The notes: generated from the sequence alone by a model not told the origin. A stretch of DNA of 35,023 bases from Thalassospira sp. MCCC 1A01428 (GCF_002115825.1 NZ_JFJZ01000046.1:1-35023); one strand, 5' to 3'; counted from the first letter of the stretch, positions 16,830 to 25,822 are shown. Numbers and translations are program-made.

Positions 16830-17321
16830 CTATATCCGTGCCGACGTATCCGCCCTGATCGGAATGGCGGTTTCGTTTTTATATTCCTTAAGCACCAAAC
16901 TGGATTGCACATCGCGTACATTGGGCATCGACAGCAATTTATGGGTCACAAAATCACCAAAACTTTCAATGTCTTGTGCCAGTGCCATTAACAAAAAGTC
17001 CTGCCGCCCGGTCATGGCCCAGCACGACAAAATCTCGGGCAAATCATTCATCGCACGGGCAAAATCTTCGGCGCCGGCTTCGGTATGGCGCTGCAAACGG
17101 ACCTGAACCGTTGCCAAAACCCCCAACCCTGCTTTTTTGCGATCCAGCAGGGCGACGGTTTTACGGATCATTCCCGATGCCTCTAGCTGTTTCACCCGGC
17201 GCAAACAGGGCGATGGTGACATACCCACAATTTCAGCCAGGGCAACATTGCTTATGCTGGCATCCTTTTGCAGGACATTTAAAATTTTCACATCCGTTGC
17301 CGAAAGCTGAACATCCGTCAT
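16830..17321 (-). CDS. Lrp/AsnC family transcriptional regulator
   Basis: The protein is 163 residues. The N-terminal winged helix-turn-helix (about 5-60; LSATDVKILNVLQKDASISNVALAEIVGMSPSPCLRRVKQLEASG) is followed by a RAM ligand-binding domain (about 65-150, with MTGRQDFLLMALAQDIESF). ATG 17321 is chosen over a TTG four codons upstream. Lrp/AsnC proteins form octamers or dimers of dimers that bind amino acids and DNA. It is divergent from phenylalanine 4-hydroxylase with a 167-bp shared region, so I infer that it senses an aromatic amino acid and controls that gene and itself; the ligand is not visible in the sequence. Confidence 0.92.
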   Translation of the reverse strand: MTDVQLSATDVKILNVLQKDASISNVALAEIVGMSPSPCLRRVKQLEASGMIRKTVALLDRKKAGLGVLATVQVRLQRHTEAGAEDFARAMNDLPEILSCWAMTGRQDFLLMALAQDIESFGDFVTHKLLSMPNVRDVQSSLVLKEYKNETAIPIRADTSARI

Positions 17322-17396
17322 TTTTAACCCCAAAATCTCAATAATCAGTCACATAATGACATACAAACCATAAAAACGCACCCATATCGCCCGGAA

Positions 17397-17425
17397 ATGA
17401 CGCTGGAATTACTGTAAAATACAAT
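17397..17425 (+). promoter_or_regulatory. Putative promoter of the phenylalanine 4-hydroxylase gene
   Basis: ATGACG (17397-17402), a 17-nt spacer and TACAAT (17420-17425) lie in the divergent region shared with the Lrp/AsnC gene. The leader to the ATG at 17489 would be about 57 nt. Confidence 0.42.
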
Positions 17426-17488
17426 CTTCACAAATACCCGAAACCGGCCACCAGAATGCCGGAGACTTATTCGTCAGTGAGGAACGTC

Positions 17489-18463
17489 ATGAACAGGTTT
17501 CAGGCCGAAAAAACACCTTCCCTTGTCACCGATCCGCATTTTAGCCCGGCAGAAAGGCAAAACGGCAATGATAGCGCCCAATTAGCGCCCTCTTGTGCGC
17601 CAAAGGCCCCGGCCCCTAACCTGCGCGGAGATTACAGCCACACCCATGACGATTACACAGTCGATCAAAACTGGGAAAAGTACAGCGCCGCCGAACATGC
17701 CTTGTGGCGCGAATTGTATCAGCGCCAAAGTGCAATTTTACCCGGCATGGCCGCCGACGATTTTATTGCCAATCTGGCACGGATGAACGCGCAGGATGGC
17801 ATTCCAAAATTCGATAAAATCAGCGGACAGCTTTTTACTGCCACCGGCTGGCGGCTGGTCGCCGTGCCCGGCCTTGTGCCCGATGATGCGTTTTTTAATC
17901 ATCTTGCCAATCGCCGTTTTCCGGTAACGGTGTGGCTGCGCAAACCCGAAGAGATCGATTATCTGGTCGAACCGGATGTCTTCCACGATTTTTTTGGCCA
18001 TGTGCCCATGCTGTTTGATCCGGTATTTGCCGATTATCTGGCGGCCTATGGTGCCAAAGGCCCGGAAGCGATCGAACACGGATCACTAAAGCAGCTCGCC
18101 CGGCTGTACTGGTACATGGTGGAATTTGGCCTGATCAAAACTACAGACGGTTTGCGTGCCTATGGCGCAGGAATGTTATCGTCAAAAAGCGAGACTTTAT
18201 ATTGCCTTAGCGACCCACGACCAAATCGCATCGGATTTGCACTGGAACGTGTGATGCGAACAGACTACAAGATCGACGATTTTCAAAAAACCTACTTCGT
18301 TCTTGAGAGCTATCAACAGCTGTTCGAGGCGACGTTACAGGATTTTGAAAATCTCTATACGCGTCTTGCCAGTCTGCCCGTTATTCCACCAGCAGGCGTT
18401 CTGGATTCAGACCGCGTGTATCACTTCGGTAACGAAGGATACGCCTTCGATGGCACTGGCTAA
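17489..18463 (+). CDS. phhA: Phenylalanine 4-hydroxylase
   Basis: This non-haem iron enzyme converts phenylalanine to tyrosine using tetrahydrobiopterin-type cofactor and oxygen, the first step of phenylalanine catabolism. The iron ligands are visible: His166 and His171 in PDVFHDFFGHVPM, and Glu212 in YWYMVEFGL. The RFPVTVWLR and YGAGMLSSKSE segments are also typical. Length from ATG 17489 is 324 residues; that start has GAGGA 7 nt upstream, while the upstream ATG at 17456 lacks a site. The first ~45 residues are Ser/Pro/Ala-rich and look like a variable extension of the usual bacterial core of about 260-300 residues. There is no pterin-4a-carbinolamine dehydratase (phhB) gene beside it. The divergent Lrp/AsnC gene is the likely regulator. 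Confidence 0.96.
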   Translation: MNRFQAEKTPSLVTDPHFSPAERQNGNDSAQLAPSCAPKAPAPNLRGDYSHTHDDYTVDQNWEKYSAAEHALWRELYQRQSAILPGMAADDFIANLARMNAQDGIPKFDKISGQLFTATGWRLVAVPGLVPDDAFFNHLANRRFPVTVWLRKPEEIDYLVEPDVFHDFFGHVPMLFDPVFADYLAAYGAKGPEAIEHGSLKQLARLYWYMVEFGLIKTTDGLRAYGAGMLSSKSETLYCLSDPRPNRIGFALERVMRTDYKIDDFQKTYFVLESYQQLFEATLQDFENLYTRLASLPVIPPAGVLDSDRVYHFGNEGYAFDGTG

Positions 18464-18490
18464 CACCGGGTGCCTGGACAAGGGAGCTTG

Positions 18491-18525
18491 CCCGCCGGTT
18501 GCGATGCGACCGGCGGGTTTATTTT
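18491..18525 (+). terminator. Intrinsic terminator after phhA
   Basis: CCCGCCGGTTGC pairs with GCGACCGGCGGG (12 bp with one G-T pair, 3-nt loop), followed by TTTATTTT. Confidence 0.85.
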
Positions 18526-18594
18526 GCCGCCACTCCCGTTACCGCACCATTGGCAATAGCGGTCTAACGCGGGCGTGCAGCAAATATCGACGAA

Positions 18595-19014
18595 TTAATG
18601 GCTAAGAACGTTTTCCAAAACGCGGTTCAACTGCGCGATAACAACCATCGGGCTGGAATCCTTGCTGATAAAATCAGCCGCCCCAAGGGCTTCAGCCTGG
18701 GCGCGAGTATCGGCATCGTAATGGGCGGAAAAAAACAAAACCGGGACATCATTTGAACTGGGAAACCGGCGGCGAATTTCGCAAAAAGCTTCAAAGCCGC
18801 TCATACCGGGCATTTCCAGATCCAGAATAATGGCGCGAGGTGCCATACCATCTAGCGAATCGATCAAATCATCGGCGCAATCAAACCCTGCAACAGCATA
18901 TCCCGCACGCCGCAAAACCGTCTCAAGGGCGGCTTTGGCACTGGGGCTGTCGTCGGCAAAGGCCACCAGACCAGACAGGCTGGGATAAGGCGGCATGGCG
19001 CTTAGCGCGTTCAT
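18595..19014 (-). CDS. Single-domain response regulator
   Basis: The 139-residue product is a receiver domain only. It has the acidic pair Asp21-Asp22 (VAFADDSPSAK), phosphoacceptor Asp65 in AIILDLEMPGMSGFEAF, and Lys118 in DFISKDSSP. ATG 19014 is chosen because GGAGAGAAG lies just upstream and the REC fold begins soon after; the open frame extends 58 codons further without similarity. There is no output domain, so it works by phosphoryl transfer or protein contact (CheY-, Spo0F- or DivK-like). No kinase gene is adjacent, and it is not part of the operon at 10-14 kb. Confidence 0.88.
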   Translation of the reverse strand: MNALSAMPPYPSLSGLVAFADDSPSAKAALETVLRRAGYAVAGFDCADDLIDSLDGMAPRAIILDLEMPGMSGFEAFCEIRRRFPSSNDVPVLFFSAHYDADTRAQAEALGAADFISKDSSPMVVIAQLNRVLENVLSH

Positions 19015-19099
19015 GAATGGCTTCTCTCCGAATTTCAGGACAGCCCGACCATAGAGGCTGAAAATGTCGAATTGGTTAAATGTCGAAATTTTGCCGCAT

Positions 19100-19339
19100 T
19101 TAAACGGCTTTCTCCCGCAAGGATGCGACAAACGCCAGAAATGCACGGGTTTTGGCCGGTGGATGGTGGCGCGAAGGGTGATAAACATGGGCGGGGAAAA
19201 TTTCTTCGCCCCAGTCCGGGAACAATTCTGTTAACGCATTTCTGCCCGTGAAATGCAGACGACCAACTTCCATAACCCGGGCAATCCTATGGCCTGCAAT
19301 ACTGGTGCGATAAAGCGCTCCTGTATCGCCCAGCAGCAA
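19100..19339 (-). pseudogene. LysR-type regulator remnant (C-terminal fragment)
   Basis: The leftward frame ends with a typical LysR effector-domain tail: IAGHRIARVMEVGRLHFTG, then ALTELFPDWGEEIF, HVYHPSRHHPPAKTRAFLAFVASL. The LPDW-type and YPxRRHxPAKxRAFxxF pattern identifies the family. Only the last ~80 residues of an expected ~300 remain in one frame. The DNA-binding helix-turn-helix is absent; instead a dyad and a riboswitch occupy the space to the right. Faint LysR-like residues in another frame up to about 19560 suggest a frameshift, but this is uncertain. Confidence 0.6.
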
Positions 19340-19601
19340 AAACCCCCGTTAAGCACAATAAGGAAACCGCTGTTGATCGCTCTGGTTTGTGGGAACCTGC
19401 CCGTCTTCGAATCCCGAAACGCGGCATGGTTCTTTGCCGTTCCCGGGTGTCCTGTTGTTCATCATAGCACCAAAGTCTGATGCGCCCACATCGCCAAACG
19501 GCCTTTTCGACACCATCAGACACATGCAAAATTTTTCCTTATCAATTGAATTTGCACTATTTTTCATCGATTTTTATTTTAACCGGGTTCTACCTTTCGA
19601 A

Positions 19602-19627
19602 TAAATAGGTATTTCCATGCCTATTTA
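19602..19627. promoter_or_regulatory. Inverted repeat upstream of the cobalamin riboswitch
   Basis: TAAATAGG (19602-19609) and CCTATTTA (19620-19627) form a perfect 8-bp dyad with a 10-nt spacer just before the riboswitch. It has no T-tract, so a protein operator is likelier than a terminator. No regulator can be assigned. Confidence 0.35.
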
Positions 19628-19639
19628 CTGAATTGGGCG

Positions 19640-19815
19640 GGGGTGCTATAAACAGGACCGTCCCCGCAAGGGGACATGGAACATTTTCCGGGAATTCGGT
19701 GCGGCACCTGCCAAATCCGAAACTGCCCCCGCAACTGTTGGTTCCGTAACGTCAGGGGCGCCAATGCAGCCTGTGACACCGGGAACAAGTCAGATTACCG
19801 GGATTGTTTCGCTCT
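19640..19815 (+). ncRNA. Cobalamin (B12) riboswitch
   Basis: The conserved core is easy to see: GGGAATTCGGTGCGG (about 19690-19704), AAATCCGAAACTGCCCCCGC then AACTG (about 19713-19737), GCCAATG, and the B12-box region CCGGGAACAAGTCAGATTACCGG (about 19779-19801). A TCCCC-GCAA-GGGGA hairpin lies at the 5' side (19651-19664). The element is on the plus strand, about 95 nt before the mutA start codon. B12 riboswitches bind adenosyl- or methylcobalamin and usually lower expression of biosynthesis, transport or B12-independent enzymes. Here the downstream gene encodes a B12-dependent enzyme. Boundaries are approximate; the core is confident. Confidence 0.92.
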
Positions 19816-19873
19816 CTGACAGGGGCCGGGCGGGGTGTACCGGGCGATGGGAACCAATGGTGCCACGCCAGTG

Positions 19874-19896
19874 CGCGGTACTTCGTATCGACCGCG
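19874..19896 (+). promoter_or_regulatory. Hairpin next to the mutA ribosome binding site
   Basis: CGCGGT (19874-19879) pairs with ACCGCG (19891-19896), 11-nt loop, and ends a few bases before the GGGAGC ribosome binding site at 19900-19905. It is a candidate part of a translational expression platform for the riboswitch. No terminator with a T-tract is seen between the riboswitch and mutA. Confidence 0.4.
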
Positions 19897-19909
19897 ACCG
19901 GGAGCAACC

Positions 19910-22000
19910 ATGACCGATCAGAGCTTGAAACTGGCATCTGAATTTCCGCCTGCCGATTATGCAGCATGGCGCAAACTGGCCGAAGCCGCCCTGAACGGCG
20001 CGCCGTTTGACAAAAAACTGGTAACGCATCTGCGCGACGGTTTTGATGTTCAGCCCATTTACACAGCCGATGATCTTGATGGTGACATCGCCCAAATTCA
20101 CCCCTCCCTGATCGCGACCAACAGCCAGCTTGCCGCGGCACCCAACGCGGACGAAAAAACAACAAATACCGGCGCAAAGCCTGCCGCAACCGGTTGGGAT
20201 ATTCGCCAGCTCCATGCCCATCCATCACCCAAAGCGGTGAATGATGCCATTCTGGAAGATCTGGAAAGTGGTGTTACATCCATTTTGCTGCGTTTTGATC
20301 ATGCCGCAAGGTTTGGTCGGGGTGCCCGTGGGGATGATGCGGGGCTGGGTGGCGTCATGGTTTATAATCTGGATGACCTCAACCACACACTGAACGGCGT
20401 TTATACCAATCTGGCACCAATCGCACTGGATGCCGGGGCAGCAACCATACCCTGCGCAGCCTTGCTGGCCGCCCGCATGGCCCGTGAAGACGATATTTCC
20501 GACGCCGCACCTGCCTTTAATTTGGACCCGATAAGCACATATGTTGCCGAGGGGTACTGCCCAACCGACCTGACAACCGCATTAAAACAGGCCGGCAGTT
20601 TTGCCCGAACGATGGCTGGCAAATTCCCCAATGCCACAGCGATAACGGTAAACAGCACGCCGTGGTATAATGCCGGGGCAACCGACAGCATGGAACTTGC
20701 CATTTCACTGGCAACCGGCCTTGCCTATTTCCGTGCCATGGTTGATGCCGGTATGGAGGGCGCAAAGGCTGCCACCAGCATTACTTTTACCACGGCCATT
20801 GGCACCGATTTTTTTGCCGGCATTGCCAAATTACGCGCCCTGCGCCTGATGTGGCGGCGTATTTTGCAGGCATCAGGCATTGAAGGCTGCGCCATCACCA
20901 TCAATGCCATATCGGCCGAACAAATCATCAGCAAAGTGGACCCGTGGGTAAATATGCTGCGCACCACTGTCACCAGTTTTGCCGCCGGGCTCGGCGGGGC
21001 AGATAGTGTTGTGTGCCTGCCCTACGACCATGCCATTGGCTTGCCCGACGGTTTTTCACGCCGTATTGCCCGTAATACCCAGCTGATTTTACAGGAAGAA
21101 AGCAATGTTCACCGTGTCATCGATCCGGCAGGCGGTTCGTGGTTCATTGAAAACCTGACCCGTGATCTGGCACTTAATGCCTGGCAAAAATTTCAGTCAA
21201 TCGAAGACAATGGCGGCATTATCAATGCCGTTGAAAACGGCAGTCTCGTTGCTGAAATTACCGATCTTTGGCAAAAACGTGAATCCCGCCTTGCAACCCG
21301 GCGCGACCCGTTAACCGGTGTTTCCGAATTCCCCAATATCGACGAAGCCGCCGTGCATTGCGAAACACCCGATATTACGGTTTTGCGTACGGCGGCCCAA
21401 AGCAGGGCTACGCCGCCTGATGTAAAAATTGGCAATGATTTTAGCGATCTGGTCACCGCCGCAGCCAAAGGGGCCAGTATCGAACAATTGTTTAATGCCT
21501 TGTATGGTGACCCGTCATTGGCAAGCCGCATGCCCCCACTGCCACAACATCGTTTGTCCGAGGCGTTTGAAGCCAACCGCCGCCGTGCATCGGCACATAA
21601 AATGGAAACCGGTACGGCACCACAAATTTTCCTGTGCAATATAGGCAAGGTTGCCGACCATACGGCACGGGCAATGTTTGCACGTAACTTTTTTGGTGCT
21701 GGCGGCATTGAAGCCATTCCCAATAACGGCTTTGCCAACGGCCATGATGCGGACATTGCCTTTAAGCAAAGCGGGGCAAAAATTGCCATCATTTGCGGAT
21801 CGGATACACAATATGCCGAACATGCCGCTGAAATGGCAAAATCGCTAAACGCAGCAGGTGCTCGCAAAATTTATCTGGCCGGGCATCCCGGTGATAACCG
21901 GGGGGCTTTTGAAGCCGCCGGAATTACTGATTTCATTTTTGTCGGATCGGATGTGATCGCAACGACCACCACCATCCTTGACCATCTGGGAGTGAAATAA
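19910..22000 (+). CDS. mutA: Methylmalonyl-CoA mutase, small (beta) subunit
   Basis: This is the non-catalytic partner of the heterodimeric, adenosylcobalamin-dependent mutase that interconverts methylmalonyl-CoA and succinyl-CoA. The product is 696 residues from ATG 19910 (GGGAGC upstream); the open frame reaches back to 19835 into the leader. The TIM-barrel part shows family motifs ([58 protein letters not shown]). The C-terminal Rossmann-like domain keeps the fold ([31 protein letters not shown]) but lacks the DxHxxG cobalamin ligand motif, as expected for MutA. It is longer than the ~640 residues of the Propionibacterium small subunit, with an Ala/Thr-rich insertion near residue 80. The mutB start is 2 bp after its stop. 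Confidence 0.95.
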   Translation: MTDQSLKLASEFPPADYAAWRKLAEAALNGAPFDKKLVTHLRDGFDVQPIYTADDLDGDIAQIHPSLIATNSQLAAAPNADEKTTNTGAKPAATGWDIRQLHAHPSPKAVNDAILEDLESGVTSILLRFDHAARFGRGARGDDAGLGGVMVYNLDDLNHTLNGVYTNLAPIALDAGAATIPCAALLAARMAREDDISDAAPAFNLDPISTYVAEGYCPTDLTTALKQAGSFARTMAGKFPNATAITVNSTPWYNAGATDSMELAISLATGLAYFRAMVDAGMEGAKAATSITFTTAIGTDFFAGIAKLRALRLMWRRILQASGIEGCAITINAISAEQIISKVDPWVNMLRTTVTSFAAGLGGADSVVCLPYDHAIGLPDGFSRRIARNTQLILQEESNVHRVIDPAGGSWFIENLTRDLALNAWQKFQSIEDNGGIINAVENGSLVAEITDLWQKRESRLATRRDPLTGVSEFPNIDEAAVHCETPDITVLRTAAQSRATPPDVKIGNDFSDLVTAAAKGASIEQLFNALYGDPSLASRMPPLPQHRLSEAFEANRRRASAHKMETGTAPQIFLCNIGKVADHTARAMFARNFFGAGGIEAIPNNGFANGHDADIAFKQSGAKIAIICGSDTQYAEHAAEMAKSLNAAGARKIYLAGHPGDNRGAFEAAGITDFIFVGSDVIATTTTILDHLGVK

Positions 22001-22002
22001 CC

Positions 22003-24159
22003 ATGACCCGGATCCCTGATTTTTCCGATCTGCCCTTATTTGATACAAAGGCAAACACGCCCACCGCCCCGTCATCGGGCGTGCCATGGCATACGCCCGA
22101 AGGCATTGACGTAAAACCTGTTTACGGCACCGATGATATTGCCGGACTGGACCATTTGCATACCATGCCGGGCATACCGCCCTTTTTGCGCGGCCCCTAC
22201 CCCACCATGTATGTGCAACGCCCGTGGACGATCCGCCAATATGCCGGTTTTTCCACCGCCGAGGAATCCAACGCCTTTTACCGCCGCAACCTTGCCGCCG
22301 GGCAAAAGGGCCTGTCGATTGCCTTCGACCTGGCCACCCATCGCGGCTATGATAGCGACCACCCCCGGGTGGCTGGCGATGTCGGCATGGCCGGTGTGGC
22401 GATTGACAGCATCTATGACATGCGCACCCTGTTTGATGGCATCCCGCTTGATCAAATGTCGGTTTCCATGACCATGAATGGTGCGGTGTTGCCGGTGATG
22501 GCGCTGTATATTGCCGCGGCCGAGGAACAGGGCGTTAAACACGCCCAGCTTTCGGGCACCATTCAGAACGACATTCTCAAAGAATTCATGGTGCGCAACA
22601 CCTATATCTATCCGCCCAAACCATCGATGCGGATCATTTCCGACATTTTTGCCTTTACCTCGCAAAACATGCCGAAATTCAATTCCATTTCCATTTCCGG
22701 CTATCACATGCAGGAAGCCGGGGCGACGGCGGACCTGGAACTGGCCTATACCCTGGCCGATGGGGTGGAATATGCCCGTGCCGGTATGGAAGCCGGCCTG
22801 GATATTGATAAATTCGCCCCGCGCCTGTCGTTTTTCTGGGCGATTGGCATGAATTTCTTTATGGAAATTGCCAAAATGCGCGCCGCCCGTATGATCTGGG
22901 CCAAGCTGATCAAACAGTTTGATCCGCAAAGCAACAAATCGCTGTCGCTGCGCACGCACAGCCAGACATCGGGCTGGTCGCTAACCGCGCAGGATGTGTT
23001 CAATAATGTGATCCGCACCTGTGTCGAGGCCATGGCCTCCACCCAGGGCCATACCCAGTCGCTGCACACCAATGCGCTGGACGAAGCCCTGGCCCTGCCG
23101 ACCGATTTTTCCGCCCGCATTGCCCGCAATACCCAGCTGTTTTTGCAGCAGGAAAGCGGCACCACCAATGTGATCGACCCGTGGGGCGGCAGTTATTATG
23201 TCGAACGTCTTACCCGCGATCTGGCCGAAAAGGCCTGGGCCCATATTGCCGAAGTCGAAGAACAGGGCGGCATGGCCAAGGCGATTGAAGCCGGCATTCC
23301 CAAAATGCGGATCGAGGAAGCCGCCGCGCGCACCCAGGCCCGTATCGATAGTGGCCGCCAAACCCTGGTCGGGGTTAACAAATACCGCGTGACAGATGAC
23401 CGCCCGGTAGATGTGTTGCAGGTTGATAATGCCGAAGTTCGCCGCCAGCAAATTGCCAAGCTGGAACGTTTGCGGGCCGAACGCGACGATAGCGCCGTTG
23501 AAAGTGCGCTTACCGCACTGACCAATGCGGCGGGTGAAAAATCGGGCAATTTGCTGGAACTGGCCGTGCAGGCCGCACGGGCAAAATGCACCGTGGGCGA
23601 AATTTCCGATGCGCTGGAAAAGGTTTATGGTCGTCATCAGGCTGTTATCCGTTCCATCGCCGGGGTTTATAAAACCGAGGTCGGCGCCAATAACGCTGCC
23701 CTTGAAAAAGTGGCACGCCTGGTCGATGCCTTTGCCGAGGCCGAAGGCCGCCGCCCGCGCATCCTGATTGCCAAAATGGGGCAGGACGGGCATGACCGCG
23801 GGCAAAAGGTGATTGCAACAGCCTTTGCCGATTTGGGATTTGACGTCGATATTGGCCCACTGTTCCAGACGCCAGAAGAAGCCGCCCGCCAGGCTGCTGA
23901 AAACGACGTGCATATCGTCGGCGCAAGCTCCCTTGCTGCCGGGCATTTAACCCTGGTGCCGCAATTGCGCACCGAGCTGGATAAACTCGGCCGCGAGGAC
24001 ATTATGATTGTGGCTGGCGGGGTTATTCCGCCGCAGGATTTTGACAAACTGTTTGCCGCCGGCGCCGAGGCCATTTTTCCGCCCGGGACGGTCATTGCCG
24101 AAGCCGCCAGCGAATTACTGGAAAAATTGCTGGACGGCGAAACATCAAACGCGGCCTAG
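22003..24159 (+). CDS. mutB: Methylmalonyl-CoA mutase, large (alpha) subunit
   Basis: This is the catalytic subunit: it binds adenosylcobalamin and rearranges (R)-methylmalonyl-CoA to succinyl-CoA, feeding propionyl-CoA carbon into the TCA cycle. The 718-residue length is typical. The N-terminal TIM barrel holds the substrate tunnel ([84 protein letters not shown]). The C-terminal cobalamin domain has DGHDRG at 595-600, with His597 as the lower axial cobalt ligand, followed by [10 protein letters not shown] and AGGVIP. It is almost fused to mutA (2-bp gap) with GGGAG inside the mutA end, so the two are cotranslated. Regulation follows the B12 riboswitch. Confidence 0.98.
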   Translation: MTRIPDFSDLPLFDTKANTPTAPSSGVPWHTPEGIDVKPVYGTDDIAGLDHLHTMPGIPPFLRGPYPTMYVQRPWTIRQYAGFSTAEESNAFYRRNLAAGQKGLSIAFDLATHRGYDSDHPRVAGDVGMAGVAIDSIYDMRTLFDGIPLDQMSVSMTMNGAVLPVMALYIAAAEEQGVKHAQLSGTIQNDILKEFMVRNTYIYPPKPSMRIISDIFAFTSQNMPKFNSISISGYHMQEAGATADLELAYTLADGVEYARAGMEAGLDIDKFAPRLSFFWAIGMNFFMEIAKMRAARMIWAKLIKQFDPQSNKSLSLRTHSQTSGWSLTAQDVFNNVIRTCVEAMASTQGHTQSLHTNALDEALALPTDFSARIARNTQLFLQQESGTTNVIDPWGGSYYVERLTRDLAEKAWAHIAEVEEQGGMAKAIEAGIPKMRIEEAAARTQARIDSGRQTLVGVNKYRVTDDRPVDVLQVDNAEVRRQQIAKLERLRAERDDSAVESALTALTNAAGEKSGNLLELAVQAARAKCTVGEISDALEKVYGRHQAVIRSIAGVYKTEVGANNAALEKVARLVDAFAEAEGRRPRILIAKMGQDGHDRGQKVIATAFADLGFDVDIGPLFQTPEEAARQAAENDVHIVGASSLAAGHLTLVPQLRTELDKLGREDIMIVAGGVIPPQDFDKLFAAGAEAIFPPGTVIAEAASELLEKLLDGETSNAA

Positions 24160-24172
24160 AACCAAAACGCTG

Positions 24173-24218
24173 AACCGGGCATCGGTATCCAAAGCACAGT
24201 CAGTGCCCGGTTTATTTT
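24173..24218 (+). terminator. Intrinsic terminator after mutB
   Basis: AACCGGGCA (24173-24181) pairs with TGCCCGGTT (24204-24212) and is followed by TTATTTT. The loop is about 22 nt. It separates mutAB from meaB. Confidence 0.65.
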
Positions 24219-24299
24219 ACCATTTACGCCTTCATCAATTTGGCCCCGCCACAGGCGGATCGATAGCCCGTGAATACAGGGCAACAAGTGGCACCAACC

Positions 24300-24329
24300 T
24301 TGCCCGTGCGATGGTGCAAGCAGTATGAT
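24300..24329 (+). promoter_or_regulatory. Putative promoter of meaB
   Basis: TTGCCC (24300-24305), an 18-nt spacer and TATGAT (24324-24329) lie after the mutB terminator. It would give meaB its own transcript with a leader of about 77 nt. Confidence 0.4.
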
Positions 24330-24412
24330 CGACAGGACGGGGTAAAAGGTAGCGCAAAAAACCATGGCGAAACGCCCTGTTTGAAACCTGACGGCATGAC
24401 AAAGGATATCTG

Positions 24413-25459
24413 GTGAAGGAAACGTTGCGCACCATTCCGGGTAAAAACGCCACCACCAACCCGCGCCCCCGGGTGCGCAGACGGGTGCTGGAAACCACCG
24501 AGATAGTCGAGGGTGTTCTGGCGGGCAATCGCACGATATTGTCGCGAGCCATTACGCTGGTTGAAAGCCGCAAACCCGAACATTTCACTCAGGCGCAACA
24601 GGTGCTGGAACAGCTAATGCCCCATACCGGCGGATCACACCGTATTGGCATTACCGGGGTTCCTGGCGTTGGCAAATCGACCTTTATCGAGACGTTTGGC
24701 ACCAAACTCACCAAAGCGGGGCATAAAGTGGCCGTTTTGGCCGTGGACCCGACCAGTGCGCGATCTGGTGGATCGATTCTGGGGGATAAAACCCGGATGA
24801 ACGACCTGTCGATCGACCCCAACGCCTATATTCGCCCCTCGCCCAGCAGCGGGTATTTAGGCGGCGTCAACCGCATGACGCGCGAAACCATCTTGCTGTG
24901 CGAGGCCGCAGGCTTTGACGTGGTGCTGGTCGAAACCGTGGGGGCCGGGCAAAGCGAAACCATGGTCGCACAAATGACCGATTTCTTTTTGGTGCTGATG
25001 TTGCCTGGGGCGGGCGATGAATTGCAGGGCATTAAAAAGGGTGTGCTGGAAATTGCCGATCTGATTGCGGTTAACAAATGCGATGCCGACCCGGCCAAAG
25101 CCCGCGAAGCCAAACGGGAATATTCATCGGCCCTGCGCATTTTACAGCCCACCAGCCATCACTGGCGCCCGCAATCCATGATGGTGTCCTCCCTGACCCG
25201 CGAGGGGCTGGACGAGGCATGGGACCTGATCAAACAACACCGCCAGATCATGGAAAAAGAAGGCGAATTTGCCGCCAAACGTGCCCGCCAGCAACATGAA
25301 TGGATGTGGACCATGCTGCGTGACCGGCTGCTGGAAACCTTTACCCGGCGCGATGATGTTCGCAGCGCCCTGCCAGACCTGGAACAAAACGTATTATCGG
25401 GTTCCATAAACCCGACACAGGCGGTCGAAGAACTTTTGACGATGATGGCGCAAAAATAG
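24413..25459 (+). CDS. meaB: Methylmalonyl-CoA mutase chaperone GTPase (MeaB/ArgK, G3E family)
   Basis: MeaB loads adenosylcobalamin onto the mutase and protects or repairs it, using GTP hydrolysis. The product is 348 residues from a GTG at 24413 with AAAGGA 7 nt upstream. Motifs are the Walker A GVPGVGKST (82-90), the VDPTSARSGGSILGDKTRM switch region, ETVGAGQSE, and the NKCDAD base-recognition motif, followed by a C-terminal helical dimerisation arm. It lies 253 bp after mutB beyond a terminator, so its expression may be partly separate from the riboswitch-controlled mutAB pair. Older annotations call this family ArgK; the mutase context supports MeaB. Confidence 0.96.
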   Translation: MKETLRTIPGKNATTNPRPRVRRRVLETTEIVEGVLAGNRTILSRAITLVESRKPEHFTQAQQVLEQLMPHTGGSHRIGITGVPGVGKSTFIETFGTKLTKAGHKVAVLAVDPTSARSGGSILGDKTRMNDLSIDPNAYIRPSPSSGYLGGVNRMTRETILLCEAAGFDVVLVETVGAGQSETMVAQMTDFFLVLMLPGAGDELQGIKKGVLEIADLIAVNKCDADPAKAREAKREYSSALRILQPTSHHWRPQSMMVSSLTREGLDEAWDLIKQHRQIMEKEGEFAAKRARQQHEWMWTMLRDRLLETFTRRDDVRSALPDLEQNVLSGSINPTQAVEELLTMMAQK

Positions 25460-25469
25460 CGAAAAAACA

Positions 25470-25495
25470 AAAGGGCTACGAAACCGCAGCCCTTT
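25470..25495. terminator. Bidirectional terminator between meaB and a small leftward gene
   Basis: AAAGGGCT (25470-25477) pairs with AGCCCTTT (25488-25495), 10-nt loop. On the minus strand the tail is TTTTGTTTTTTC, which is strong; on the plus strand the tail is weaker. It can end the small gene coming from the right. Confidence 0.65.
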
Positions 25496-25669
25496 ATCCC
25501 AATATCCAATGAACGCAATTAACCATCGCAACCGGCTACCAGGGACGATAACCTGCGGGAAATGTAAAATGCCCCTGACCTATCATATAGGCCGCGCCAA
25601 GGCATATCACACCGCATTGCGTCTGATGCGCTCGTCAAAATCAGGTATCAAACGCCAGACAAGCCAGCG

Positions 25670-25822
25670 TTATTTCTTTTCGTCAGCTTCGAGCTTGTCT
25701 TTAAGTTCCTGAAGTTTGGCGACCGCCTCGGAAATCTCGCGATCCACGTGGGAGTAGCTTTCGCGTTTGTCACGCGGCATGGCTTCAAGCTCGTCCAATG
25801 CCTTTTGCACAATATACAGCAT
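25670..25822 (-). CDS. 50-residue charged helical protein of unknown function
   Basis: Reading leftward from ATG 25822 there is a short open frame: MLYIVQKALDELEAMPRDKR, then ESYSHVDREISEAVAKLQEL, then KDKLEADEKK, ending TAA. It has a strong TGGAGGAT ribosome binding site about 8 nt upstream, an AT-rich upstream region, and a terminator at 25470-25495. It is likely an all-helical protein, with heptad-like Leu/Ile/Val spacing and many charges. I do not recognise a family. The clean ribosome binding site, lack of rare features and coding-like composition support it as real. Confidence 0.7.
   Translation of the reverse strand: MLYIVQKALDELEAMPRDKRESYSHVDREISEAVAKLQELKDKLEADEKK

Noticed and set aside
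22072..23946. Long minus-strand open frames inside mutB
   Set aside because: They are Gly/His/Phe-rich shadows of the mutB codon pattern; mutB itself is unmistakable.
25500..25669. Plus-strand open frame starting at 25509 with a CxxC-like GKCKMP
   Set aside because: It overlaps the better-supported 50-residue leftward gene and a terminator, and it has no good ribosome binding site.
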